Below are positions 1-6,691 of a DNA stretch of 13,742 nt, in pieces. The notes beneath the pieces are model-generated. The model saw only the letters and a list, made by a program, of their open reading frames with translations, ran no database searches and was not told the origin of the DNA. Made by a program: the position numbers and the translations under genes. Numbering within the stretch: the first letter of the stretch is position 1; each line of letters begins with the position of its first letter. Origin of the DNA: Thermoplasmata archaeon. Its GTDB lineage: Archaea > Thermoplasmatota > Thermoplasmata > Lutacidiplasmatales > UBA184. The DNA is taken from contig JASHXS010000157.1 in assembly GCA_030043405.1 (NCBI GenBank), forward strand, positions 1 to 13,742, given 5' to 3'.

Positions 1-962
1 CCGTGGACCGCCTCGAGGATCCGCTCGGAGGCGAACGGGGCTGGGACCAGGAGGCCGGGGGCGAGGGTCGCGGGCTGGTCCCACGCCTCCACGACGGTCG
101 CCCCCGCCCGGAGCGCGCGGACGACTGGCGCGCAGCCGGCGGGTTGTACCGAGACCAGACGGGGGAGGCGCTCGAGGAGACCGAGGGACCGGAGTTCCTG
201 GAACGCCTTGTACATTCCCACGAGGCCCGTCCCCCCGCCGGTCGGGTAAACGATGGCGTCGGGGACGCCCGCCGGTCCGAGCTGTTCGACGATCTCGAGC
301 CCCATGGTCTTCTTGCCCTCGACGCGGTACGGCTCCCGCAGCGTCGACATCTCGAACGACGGGCGGCCACGCTCCGCGGCCCGCGCCGCTTGGCCGGCGT
401 CCCGAATCGTTCCCTCCACGGTCTGCACTTCCGCGCCGTAGCGCCGGCAGGTCTCCTGCACGGACTCCGTCCCCTGACGGGGGAGATAGACGCGAACTCG
501 GGCGCCGGCCCGGGCTCCGTAGGCGGCGAGGGCGATCGCCGCGTTCCCGGCGCTCGGGGCGAACAGCTCCCGGGCACCCAACTCAGCAGCCCGAGAGACC
601 GCCACGCTCATGCCGCGGGCCTTGAACGAGCCCGTCGGGATCTGCCCGTCGTCCTTGACGAGGAGACGAAGTCCCGGCGCCGCCTCGACGGGTCCCAACG
701 GGAGGATCGGCGTCGAGCCCTCTCCGAGACTGACCACGGCCTCCACCGTGCGGACGGGGAGGAGCTCTCGATACCGCCAGAGACCCGGAGGGCGCCGGGA
801 CACTTCCTCCCACCACTGACGACCGTCGAGCCCGTCGAGGTCGTACCGGGCGAGCAACGTGTGCCCACAAGTGGGGCAGGTGCCGACCAGCCGGTCGGGT
901 GAGACTTCGGTACAGCAGGCCCGGCACTCGAGGGCCTTCAGCCGGGACCCGGAGGCGGTCAC
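1..962 (-). CDS. thrC: Threonine synthase, PLP-dependent (partial, C-terminus outside window)
   Basis: This gene probably converts O-phosphohomoserine to threonine and phosphate in the cytoplasm using pyridoxal phosphate. The frame reads leftward from a GTG at 962 and leaves the window after 320 codons without a stop; about 80 or more residues of a typical enzyme are missing. An N-terminal zinc ribbon is visible (Cys13, Cys16, Cys29, Cys32). It is followed by SLGEGSTP (about 78-85), the PLP-lysine motif TGSFKARG with Lys114, SAGNAA downstream, and the phosphate-binding loop PTGGGTGLVG near residue 245. This order fits archaeal threonine synthase; cysteate synthase or another fold-type II enzyme is a less likely alternative. 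The GTG is chosen because the conserved zinc ribbon begins just after it and a TATA-like element lies about 26 bases upstream. It follows msrB on the same strand with a 47-base gap. Confidence 0.88.
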   Translation of the reverse strand, partial: MTASGSRLKALECRACCTEVSPDRLVGTCPTCGHTLLARYDLDGLDGRQWWEEVSRRPPGLWRYRELLPVRTVEAVVSLGEGSTPILPLGPVEAAPGLRLLVKDDGQIPTGSFKARGMSVAVSRAAELGARELFAPSAGNAAIALAAYGARAGARVRVYLPRQGTESVQETCRRYGAEVQTVEGTIRDAGQAARAAERGRPSFEMSTLREPYRVEGKKTMGLEIVEQLGPAGVPDAIVYPTGGGTGLVGMYKAFQELRSLGLLERLPRLVSVQPAGCAPVVRALRAGATVVEAWDQPATLAPGLLVPAPFASERILEAVH

Positions 963-983
963 ACCGTCCGAGGGGCCCCGGAG

Positions 984-997
984 GACAATAAGGGTCG
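984..997 (-). promoter_or_regulatory. Putative BRE/TATA element for thrC
   Basis: On the minus strand this reads CGACCCTTATTGTC. The TTATT core is centred about 26 bases from the GTG at 962, the spacing expected if transcription begins at or very near the start codon (leaderless mRNA). The position is seen directly; promoter function is inferred. Confidence 0.4.
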
Positions 998-1009
998 CGG
1001 AGGCGCCGG

Positions 1010-1408
1010 CTAGATCGGTGGCGGGGCGCTTCCCTTCGGCACGAAGAGGAGCGAGATGGAATTCACACAGTGTCGCGTGTTCTTCGGCGTGAACCGCTCC
1101 CCTACGAAAACGTGGCCGAGATGGGCATCACAGCGCGCACATCGAATCTCGACTCGCTGACCATCCGGGTCCGGCAAGTGCCGGACCGCCCCCGGAACCT
1201 CCTGGTCGAAACTGGGCCAGCCGCATCCGGCGTCGAATTTCGAACCGGACTCGTAGAGCGGCGCGTTGCAGTGGCGGCAGACATACGTGCCCTCGGCGGT
1301 CAGGTGTTCGTACTCGCCGGAGAACGGGCGCTCCGTGCCGTGCCGGACGATGACCGCCTCCTCCTTCGCCGTCAATTTTCGGAGTCGCAGCGGTTCGCCG
1401 GAGGACAT
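1010..1408 (-). CDS. msrB: Peptide methionine (R)-S-oxide reductase MsrB
   Basis: The enzyme reduces the R-epimer of methionine sulfoxide in oxidised proteins, normally using thioredoxin. The 132-residue product has the usual single-domain MsrB length. It shows both structural-zinc CxxC pairs (Cys44/Cys47 and Cys90/Cys93), the GCGWPSF motif (61-67, with Cys62 a possible recycling cysteine), GHVF (98-101) and the RHCVNS motif with catalytic Cys114. The start at 1408 is supported by a TATA-like element centred about 26 bases upstream and by the closeness of the conserved domain. It lies between the GltD-like gene and thrC on the same strand but has its own promoter-like element, so it need not be co-transcribed. 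Family identity is near certain. Confidence 0.95.
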   Translation of the reverse strand: MSSGEPLRLRKLTAKEEAVIVRHGTERPFSGEYEHLTAEGTYVCRHCNAPLYESGSKFDAGCGWPSFDQEVPGAVRHLPDPDGQRVEIRCARCDAHLGHVFVGERFTPKNTRHCVNSISLLFVPKGSAPPPI

Positions 1409-1428
1409 GGTGAAGGGACGGGAGGACC

Positions 1429-1442
1429 GCTACTTACCTTCG
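1429..1442 (-). promoter_or_regulatory. Putative BRE/TATA element for msrB
   Basis: On the minus strand this reads CGAAGGTAAGTAGC, a CGAAGG box (BRE-like) directly followed by TAAGTAG. The T/A-rich part is about 26 bases before the ATG at 1408, consistent with a leaderless transcript. The same CGAAGG box occurs at the divergent promoter around 7660. Confidence 0.45.
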
Positions 1443-1459
1443 CGGGCCCGGCGCCCCCG

Positions 1460-2902
1460 CTACAGGTGCCACGTGGGCCCGCCGTAGCCGCTCGGAACGA
1501 CGGGTGGGGAATCCGGACCTCCCCACGGGTCGGGGCGGGGCGAGGGCGCCCGTCCCCCCTTGGCGGCTAGGTACGCGTCGATGGCCGTGGCCGCGCGGGT
1601 ACCGGCGGACATGGCATACACCACCGACTTTCCGCCGGCGGCGAACACCCCGTCCACGTCGGTCATCCAGTCCTCCTTCGCCCCCTGGGGCCAAGGATGC
1701 GACGCGAGATTCAGCTGCAGTTCGGTCGGGAGTCCCCGGACATCGGCCGTCTCCCCCGCGGCCACGATCACCGTGTCGCAGGGGAGGGTCTCCTCGGAGC
1801 CGGCGACCACCACGACCGTGGCTCGTCCCCGGGCGTCGGGCGGGCCGGGGGCGGTCCGTTGGACGACGATCCCTTCCACGTGGCCCGTACCGATGATCTG
1901 GGCGGGCGAGCGGTCGAAGAGGAACTGGACCCCCTCGTACGCGCCCCCGTCCACCTCCTCTTCATCGGCCGGCATCTCCGTCCGACCCTTGCGATAGACC
2001 ACCGTCACGGACCCGCCGTCGACGGTCAGGCGTTCCGCGGAGCGTGCCGCGTCGAGGGCGACGTCCCCACCTCCGACGACGACGACCCGCCGGTTCTTGC
2101 GGCCGAAACGATCCGCGAAGCCCCCCTTGTTCATCTCCAGCAGGAACGGCAGCGCGGGGAAGACGCCGGGAAGCTGCTCGCCCGGGATCCCCAGCGCCCT
2201 TGGATCCGAGGCGCCGACCGCGACCAGCACGGCCCGATACCCCTCCGCGAGGAGGGACTCCGGCGTGAAGTCCCGCCCGGCCTTGGCGTCCGTCCGGAAC
2301 GTCACGTCGAGCCCCCGGAAACGCGCGAGGTCGATGTCGAGGTCACCGTCGGCCAGGTGGTACTTCGGAATGGTATCGATCTGACCGCCGAGGAACGGCT
2401 GCATCTCGTAGACCGTCACCCCGTACCCCCGGAGCGCGAGCTCCCAGGCGGCCATCAGCCCGGTCGGACCGCCCCCGATAATGGCGACGCGCTCATTCTT
2501 CGGCGCGCTGGCCGCGTACAGGAGGCTCGATGACCCGAGCTCCAGCGCCGCCCGCTTCAGGTGACGGATCGCGATGGGAACTCCGCGGCCCCCCATGATG
2601 CAGTCCTCCTCGCAATAGTGGTAACACGTCTTGCAGAGGACTTGCGCGAGGGGATTCTCGCGCAGGGTCAGCCGGGCCGCGTCGTCGAACCGTCCTTGGG
2701 CGATCAGCCCGATGTATCCTCGACAGTCCTGCGTGATGGGGCACGCCTGGACGCAGTAGGGCATCGCGCACTGCAGGCAACGACTCGCCTCCAGGACGGC
2801 CTCTTCCTTCGTGTAGGACTGCAAGATCTCGCCGAACGTGCCCATCCGCTCGTCCTTGCTTTCCTCCGGGACGGCGATGCGGTCGTAGCGGTACTCGGGC
2901 AT
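1460..2902 (-). CDS. GltD/NfnB-like FAD-dependent iron-sulfur oxidoreductase
   Basis: This 480-residue cytoplasmic flavoprotein resembles the small subunit of glutamate synthase and the related NADPH:ferredoxin oxidoreductase NfnB, which pass electrons between NAD(P)H and iron-sulfur centres. The N-terminus has the cluster-binding run Cys42, Cys45, Cys50, Cys54-Pro, then a second group Cys90, Cys93, Cys97, Cys101. A FAD dinucleotide fold starts near 137 (IIGGGPTG) and an NAD(P) fold near 270 (VVGGGDVALDAA), followed by the family motif RTEMPADEEE. The last FAD motif reads VFAAGGKS, with Gly where AGD is usual. A Pro/Gly-rich tail ends the protein. No large subunit (gltB) or NfnA gene is in the window, so its partner and true reaction are unknown. 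The ATG at 2902 is the only sensible start before the conserved region; a clear TATA box lies about 57 bases upstream, implying a leader of roughly 30 bases. Confidence 0.82.
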   Translation of the reverse strand: MPEYRYDRIAVPEESKDERMGTFGEILQSYTKEEAVLEASRCLQCAMPYCVQACPITQDCRGYIGLIAQGRFDDAARLTLRENPLAQVLCKTCYHYCEEDCIMGGRGVPIAIRHLKRAALELGSSSLLYAASAPKNERVAIIGGGPTGLMAAWELALRGYGVTVYEMQPFLGGQIDTIPKYHLADGDLDIDLARFRGLDVTFRTDAKAGRDFTPESLLAEGYRAVLVAVGASDPRALGIPGEQLPGVFPALPFLLEMNKGGFADRFGRKNRRVVVVGGGDVALDAARSAERLTVDGGSVTVVYRKGRTEMPADEEEVDGGAYEGVQFLFDRSPAQIIGTGHVEGIVVQRTAPGPPDARGRATVVVVAGSEETLPCDTVIVAAGETADVRGLPTELQLNLASHPWPQGAKEDWMTDVDGVFAAGGKSVVYAMSAGTRAATAIDAYLAAKGGRAPSPRPDPWGGPDSPPVVPSGYGGPTWHL

Positions 2903-2908
2903 CCGTCA

Positions 2909-2928
2909 GCGCGCGGCGCCTCGCGCGC
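2909..2928 (-). repeat. GC hairpin in the leader of the GltD-like gene
   Basis: GCGCGCG (2909-2915) and CGCGCGC (2922-2928) form a perfect 7-base-pair stem with a 6-base loop. It ends 6 bases before the ATG at 2902, inside the leader predicted from the upstream TATA box. It could shape translation initiation, but such GC-only palindromes also arise by chance in this composition. Confidence 0.35.
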
Positions 2929-2952
2929 CGGGCGGGGCGTGGAGGGGTAGGT

Positions 2953-2964
2953 TCAGTATATCCT
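2953..2964 (-). promoter_or_regulatory. TATA box for the GltD-like gene
   Basis: On the minus strand this reads AGGATATACTGA, the best TATA match in the window (GATATAC). It lies about 57 bases from the ATG at 2902, so the transcript should have a leader of about 30 bases, unlike most neighbours. Confidence 0.55.
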
Positions 2965-2989
2965 CGTCGGAACCGACGGCGGCCGTGGG

Positions 2990-3265
2990 TCACCCCGAGG
3001 CCGATCGCGCCGGGGGCGGCCGGGGGGACGTGAGAACGCGGGCGCCCTCCCCTTTGGCCACATAGACGTGGAGTGCATCGCACGTCTTTCGAAAGTAGCC
3101 CGAACCCTGCGAGGAGAAGGCTTTGCGGAGGAGACTATCCACTTCGCCCTCACTGAGGCTCGGGTCGACTTCGGGGGTGAACATGCAGGCGAAGACCAGG
3201 AAGCGTCGACCCTCGAGGTCGATCCGGTCGGTCTGCGGAGATCCGCAGAAGGGACACACGGTCAT
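2990..3265 (-). CDS. Small Cys-containing protein of unknown function
   Basis: I do not recognise this 91-residue protein. It begins with a CPFC zinc-ribbon-like knuckle (Cys4, Cys7), and two further cysteines (Cys27, Cys62) could complete a metal site. The middle has a hydrophobic strand followed by an acidic FTPEVDP stretch, and residues 58-75 contain FRKTCDALHVY. The tail is Pro/Arg-rich and probably disordered. No membrane segment or signal peptide is evident. The ATG at 3265 is supported by an AAAACCTAAG element about 29 bases upstream and by the Cys knuckle at the extreme N-terminus. The ordered composition and codon use argue for a real gene. Neighbours (ABC permease upstream, GltD-like gene downstream, each with its own promoter) give no functional hint. 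Confidence 0.7.
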   Translation of the reverse strand: MTVCPFCGSPQTDRIDLEGRRFLVFACMFTPEVDPSLSEGEVDSLLRKAFSSQGSGYFRKTCDALHVYVAKGEGARVLTSPRPPPARSASG

Positions 3266-3288
3266 CCGTCTGGTAGGAGGTCGGGTCG

Positions 3289-3302
3289 GCTTAGGTTTTC
3301 CC
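3289..3302 (-). promoter_or_regulatory. Putative TATA element for the 91-residue Cys protein
   Basis: On the minus strand this reads GGGGAAAACCTAAG; the A/T-rich part is centred about 29 bases before the ATG at 3265. Function is inferred from position and local A+T enrichment. Confidence 0.4.
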
Positions 3303-3316
3303 CGTCCCCCCGCCGT

Positions 3317-4000
3317 CTACGACTCGAGCGAACCGTACCGGACGACCGCCCATACTGTCAACGCGCCCCCCACCGCCGCCAGCGCGATGGGAAACACGAC
3401 CGTCAGCGCTCGGTCCAAGAGGAGCCAGCTGCCCACGCCCGCGCACGTGACCCCCGCGAGGACACCGGCGACCAGGGCCTGGGCCGCACTCCGCGTCACG
3501 ACCGCGGCCGACGCGGTGACCCCGGCCAGGAGCACCAGGACTCCAAACAGACCCAGGTAGAGGTGGAGTGGGACTAGGATCGGCCCCGCACTGTTCGGCG
3601 ACATCATGACCAGTCGGGGCGCGAGCGCCATCACGAGTCCACCCCCCGCCGCAAATCCCGCCACTGGACCCCCTGCCGCCACGAGCAGTCGGCCCGCTAG
3701 GCCGCTCCGACGCGGCTCCGGTAGGGCGAACGTCAGCAGGTGGGCCCGAAGGGCGAGGTCCTCGCCCACCGCCAGCGCGGTCAGGTCGAGGACGACCAGG
3801 GAACTCAGTCCGGCGGTGATGAGGAGGCCCAGCACCTGGGCGGTCGCTACCGACGGGACGCGAAGGTAGAGGTCCGCGATGGCACTGCCGATGGGTCCCG
3901 CGGCCAGTGGGATCAGGAGGAGCCAGGCGCGCCGGGAACGTCGGAGCCGGGTCCCCTCCCATGTGACATTGTTCGCCAGAGCGGCCAACGTTCCGCTCAT
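3317..4000 (-). CDS. ABC transporter permease subunit (ABC-2 type), six-TM
   Basis: This is the probable membrane subunit of an ABC exporter encoded with the ATPase just upstream. The 227-residue protein has a short basic N-terminus and about six hydrophobic segments (roughly 26-46, 55-78, 104-128, 143-168, 172-195, 199-219), the topology usual for ABC-2 permeases. No substrate-specific motif was recognised, so the cargo is unknown. The ATG overlaps the ATPase stop as ATGA (3997-4000), strong evidence for translational coupling and a two-subunit complex. Assignment rests on topology and on the neighbouring ATPase rather than on a sequence signature. Confidence 0.75.
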   Translation of the reverse strand: MSGTLAALANNVTWEGTRLRRSRRAWLLLIPLAAGPIGSAIADLYLRVPSVATAQVLGLLITAGLSSLVVLDLTALAVGEDLALRAHLLTFALPEPRRSGLAGRLLVAAGGPVAGFAAGGGLVMALAPRLVMMSPNSAGPILVPLHLYLGLFGVLVLLAGVTASAAVVTRSAAQALVAGVLAGVTCAGVGSWLLLDRALTVVFPIALAAVGGALTVWAVVRYGSLES

Positions 4001-4938
4001 CCTTCCTCCTCCCGGCCGACCAGCTCGAGGTAGCGCGCCGCGAGGTCGGAGGCGAGCGGCGACACTTCCGCCAGTGGAAGCCCGGCGCGGACCGTCTCGG
4101 CGACGAGTTGGGCCTGTCCTCGGAGCCCGCCGCGGACCTCCAGGACCACCTCCCGGGGTCCTCGGCGTTCGACGGCCCGCCCCGAGGCGATCAGCGCGGA
4201 GAGGGGTACGTCACTCACATCCGACGCGAATCGAAGGCAGACCCTCCGGGGCCCGTCCTCGTCCCGTCCGCCGGCCTCGACGGGCTCGTCACCCACCAGC
4301 TGGCCGTCGCGAAGGAACAGGACCCGGTTGCACACCACCTCGACGTCCTCGAGAAGATGCGTCGAGAGGAGCAGGGTGGTGCCTTCCCGGTTCAGGCGGC
4401 GCAGCACCTCCCGAAGGTCGGCCCGGGCCACCGGGTCGAGGCCCAGCGTTGGCTCATCGAGTAGCAACAGCCGGGGTTCCCCGACGAGAGCCGCCGCCAG
4501 GAGCAGCCGGCGCGCGAGCCCGGTGGAGAGACTCCCGACCGGACGGTCGAGCTCTCGGACGACCCCGAGCGAAGAGGCCGCCGCCTGGACGCGGGCCGCT
4601 CGTTCCTCTCGGGGTATCCCGCGCGCCCGGGCCACGTGCTCGAGCACGTCCCTGCCCCGCAGGTAGGGCACGAGGCCGGGGGTCTCGAGCAGAACACCGA
4701 TGGAGCGCAGCGCGCGGTCGCGCTCCTCCCGGGGGTCGAGCCCGAACAGACGGACCGAACCTTCGGACGGCGCGACGAGCCCCGAGATGATCTTGAGCGT
4801 CGTCGTCTTCCCCGCCCCGTTCGGACCCAGGTAGCCGACCGCCTCGCCCGGTCGGAGTCGAAACGTGACCCGCTGGAGGGCTCGGCGGGCCCCGAACGAT
4901 TTCGAGACCGCCGCGACCTCGAGTGCGTCGGCGGGCAT
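3997..4938 (-). CDS. ABC transporter ATP-binding protein (CcmA-like exporter type)
   Basis: This cytoplasmic ATPase probably powers export with the permease that follows. In the 313-residue product, Walker A is GPNGAGKTT (38-46), the signature is SLSTGLARRL (136-145, LSTGL in place of LSGGQ), Walker B is LLLLDEPT with the D-loop GLDP (157-169), and the switch His is His194 in LLLSTHLLED. Beyond about residue 210 a C-terminal extension of roughly 100 residues resembles the accessory domain of ABC-2 exporter ATPases. I place the start at ATG 4938 rather than the in-frame ATG at 4968. A TATA-like GATAAC covers 4961-4966, 26 bases upstream of 4938, and would overlap the longer start. Its stop overlaps the permease ATG (ATGA). 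Substrate is unknown. Confidence 0.92.
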   Translation of the reverse strand: MPADALEVAAVSKSFGARRALQRVTFRLRPGEAVGYLGPNGAGKTTTLKIISGLVAPSEGSVRLFGLDPREERDRALRSIGVLLETPGLVPYLRGRDVLEHVARARGIPREERAARVQAAASSLGVVRELDRPVGSLSTGLARRLLLAAALVGEPRLLLLDEPTLGLDPVARADLREVLRRLNREGTTLLLSTHLLEDVEVVCNRVLFLRDGQLVGDEPVEAGGRDEDGPRRVCLRFASDVSDVPLSALIASGRAVERRGPREVVLEVRGGLRGQAQLVAETVRAGLPLAEVSPLASDLAARYLELVGREEEG

Positions 4939-4958
4939 GCCCGAGCGAGCGGGGGCCG

Positions 4959-4972
4959 GGGTTATCATCCCC
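4959..4972 (-). promoter_or_regulatory. Putative TATA element for the ABC transporter operon
   Basis: On the minus strand this reads GGGGATGATAACCC, with GATAAC centred about 26 bases before ATG 4938. The spacing fits a leaderless transcript and decides the start codon of the ATPase. Confidence 0.45.
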
Positions 4973-5005
4973 ACGGTGGGCCCGCAGCCCCGGTAGGCGC
5001 TGGGG

Positions 5006-5218
5006 TCAGTCGATGTAGCCGAGCGACCGCAGCCGGTCGCGAAGGACTCGCTCGTCCTCGGGACTGAAGCCGCCCTCCCCGGGGCGGTCGAGCAGTCGGC
5101 CGAGGATGAAGGACACAAACTCGTCCAGGGACGCGAACGAACTCCCGCGCATCCGATCCTCGAGCGCTCGAGCGATCTCCTCGGGCAGACGCACGGTCCG
5201 CTCGTCCCCCGGGGCCAT
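5006..5218 (-). CDS. Small ribbon-helix-helix-like protein linked to guaAb
   Basis: The 70-residue product starts with a basic beta-strand-like segment (RTVRLPEEIARALEDRM), followed by a helix-turn-helix stretch (SFASLDEFVSFILGRLLD) as in CopG/RHH DNA-binding proteins. It ends with an acidic helix (FSPEDERVLRDRLRSLGYID). RHH proteins act as dimeric repressors or antitoxins; no toxin gene is adjacent. The ATG at 5218 lies only 3 bases after the guaAb stop (5222), so it is the last gene of the purE-guaAb operon. It might regulate that operon or bind a protein partner, but this is inference. The FxSPEDE...LRxLGY tail also occurs in short proteins that are not proven DNA binders, so the regulatory role is uncertain. 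Confidence 0.68.
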   Translation of the reverse strand: MAPGDERTVRLPEEIARALEDRMRGSSFASLDEFVSFILGRLLDRPGEGGFSPEDERVLRDRLRSLGYID

Positions 5219-5221
5219 CGC

Positions 5222-6169
5222 TCACTCCCACTCGATCGTGGCCGGCGGCTTGTCCGTCACGTCGTACAGGACCCGGACGACCTCCCCGTGCAGCGCACGG
5301 GTGACCCGTTCGGAGATGCGGCTCAGGACGACGCGGGGGAGGTCCGACGCGGTGGCGGTCATCGCGTCCACCGAGTCGACGGCCCGTACGCTCACGGCTT
5401 CCCCACGGACCCGGTTGTCGCCCTGCACACCGACCGTGTGAATGGGGAGCAGGACGGCGAAGAACTGCCAGGGCCGGCGAAGGAGGCCCTCGGCCGCGGC
5501 GCGCTCGATCTCCTCTTCGACGATGGCGTTCGCCACGCGCGCCCGCCGGACGCGGTCCCGCGTCACGACGCCGCCGACGCGGACCGCCAGACCCGGCCCC
5601 GGGAACGGCTGTCGGTCCGGCTCGGGAATCCCGAGCGCGCGGGCCACCTGGCGGACCTCGTCCTTGTAGAGGTCGCGCAGCGGCTCCACCACCGTGAGTT
5701 TCGAATCGGGGGGGATCCCCCCCACGTTGTGATGAGTCTTGATCGTGTCCCGGATCGAACCTCCGCTCTCGATCCAGTCCGGCGCGATGGTTCCCTGGAC
5801 GAGTCGGTCGGTCTGGAATTCGGCCGCCTCGCCCTCGAAGACCCGGATGAAGGTGGCGCCGATCCGCCGTCGTTTCTCCTCGGGTTCGGCGATCCCGTCA
5901 AGCGACGCGAAGAATCGGTCGGAGGCGTCCACGACTCGAAACGAGAGCTGGGCCGTCCGGAACAGTTCCGACACCTTCTCCACTTCGCCCTGCCGGAGGA
6001 GGCCGGTGTCGACGAACACCGCCCTCGCCCGGTCTCCCAGGGCTCGCTGACTCAGCACCGCCGCCGTGGTACTGTCGACGCCGCCCGACGCGGCGACGAT
6101 CGCCGTACCGGGGATGTCCGCCCGGAGCCGGCGGACCGCGGTTTCGATGAACTGGGCTGGGTCCTTCAT
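5222..6169 (-). CDS. guaAB: GMP synthase, ATP-pyrophosphatase subunit (archaeal GuaA subunit B)
   Basis: This subunit adenylates XMP and aminates it to GMP with ammonia from a separate glutaminase subunit, which is not in the window. The 315-residue product has the PP-loop SGGVDST (28-34), the downstream FVDTGLLR segment, KTHHNVGG, the QPFPGPGLAVRV motif, and the conserved C-terminal PPATIEWE. There is no N-terminal amidotransferase domain, and the length matches the free-standing archaeal subunit rather than the fused bacterial enzyme of about 520 residues. I choose ATG 6169, which overlaps the purE stop as ATGA; an in-frame ATG at 6205 would lie inside purE and add 12 residues of low-complexity sequence. 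It forms an operon with purE and the 70-residue RHH-like gene. Confidence 0.95.
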   Translation of the reverse strand: MKDPAQFIETAVRRLRADIPGTAIVAASGGVDSTTAAVLSQRALGDRARAVFVDTGLLRQGEVEKVSELFRTAQLSFRVVDASDRFFASLDGIAEPEEKRRRIGATFIRVFEGEAAEFQTDRLVQGTIAPDWIESGGSIRDTIKTHHNVGGIPPDSKLTVVEPLRDLYKDEVRQVARALGIPEPDRQPFPGPGLAVRVGGVVTRDRVRRARVANAIVEEEIERAAAEGLLRRPWQFFAVLLPIHTVGVQGDNRVRGEAVSVRAVDSVDAMTATASDLPRVVLSRISERVTRALHGEVVRVLYDVTDKPPATIEWE

Positions 6170-6624
6170 GGCGCCGGCGGTCGGCTCTCCGGCTCCTCCC
6201 TCCACTTCGCCCGGTACGCGGTGAGCCGTTCGTTGAGCTCCGGGTACTTCAGGGCGAGGATGGCCGTCGCGAGGAGCGCGGCGTTCTCCGCCGCATCGAG
6301 TCCGACGGACGCGACGGGGATGCCGGGAGGCATCTGGACAACCGAGAGCAGGCTGTCCAGACCCAGCCCCCGATGGAGCGGCACCCCGATCACGGGCCGC
6401 AGGGTCCGGGCCGCCACGACCCCTGGCAACGCCGCCGAGAGCCCGGCCATCGCGACGAACACGTCGGTCGTCGGGTCGGCCACGAGCCGGTCCACCTTGT
6501 CCGGATTGCGGTGCGCCGAGGCCACGTGGACTTCGCAGGGGACCCGGAAGGCGTCCAACCGCGACCGAACCTTCTCCGCGATCTCGAGGTCCGACTTGCT
6601 TCCCACGAGGACGGTTACCTTCAC
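6166..6624 (-). CDS. purE: PurE, N5-carboxyaminoimidazole ribonucleotide mutase / AIR carboxylase catalytic subunit
   Basis: This enzyme makes carboxy-AIR in purine biosynthesis. The 152-residue product has the class I layout: GSKSD (8-12), the active-site VASAHRNP with His38, the glycine-rich AGLSAALPG (60-68), RPVIGVP, and the conserved LDSLLSVVQMPPGIPVASVG run. At residue 65 it has Ala where many bacterial PurE sequences have His (AAHLPG), so whether it acts as a mutase or a carboxylase cannot be read from sequence alone. The start is GTG 6624, with a TATA-like element 27 bases upstream. The stop overlaps the guaAb start (ATGA), placing two non-consecutive purine steps in one operon. No purK is visible. 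Confidence 0.93.
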   Translation of the reverse strand: MKVTVLVGSKSDLEIAEKVRSRLDAFRVPCEVHVASAHRNPDKVDRLVADPTTDVFVAMAGLSAALPGVVAARTLRPVIGVPLHRGLGLDSLLSVVQMPPGIPVASVGLDAAENAALLATAILALKYPELNERLTAYRAKWREEPESRPPAP

Positions 6625-6645
6625 ACGGCAGGCGTAGCCCCCGCG

Positions 6646-6660
6646 CGGAAAAGCATTCGG
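6646..6660 (-). promoter_or_regulatory. Putative BRE/TATA element for the purE-guaAb-RHH operon
   Basis: On the minus strand this reads CCGAATGCTTTTCCG, a CGAAT box followed by GCTTTT, centred about 27 bases before GTG 6624. It matches the CGAA-plus-TATA pattern at other promoters in the window. Confidence 0.4.
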
Positions 6661-6691
6661 TGTCCGGCGGACCCGCCCGACCTTTGCCCCG

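Noticed and set aside
3..902. A 299-codon open frame on the plus strand
   Set aside because: The opposite strand encodes threonine synthase with all key motifs, so this is its shadow.
4939..5118. Longer N-terminus for the ABC ATPase (starts at 4968 or 5118)
   Set aside because: The extra residues have no ABC-domain similarity; the 5118 start overlaps the RHH-like gene and the 4968 start overlaps the TATA-like element that fits ATG 4938.
6170..6205. Longer N-terminus for the GMP synthase subunit (ATG 6205)
   Set aside because: The 12 extra residues are low-complexity and lie within purE; ATG 6169 gives the common ATGA coupling and the family's usual N-terminus.
5288..6637. A 449-codon open frame on the plus strand
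   Set aside because: It is antisense to guaAb and purE, both of which carry clear active-site motifs; no family features seen.
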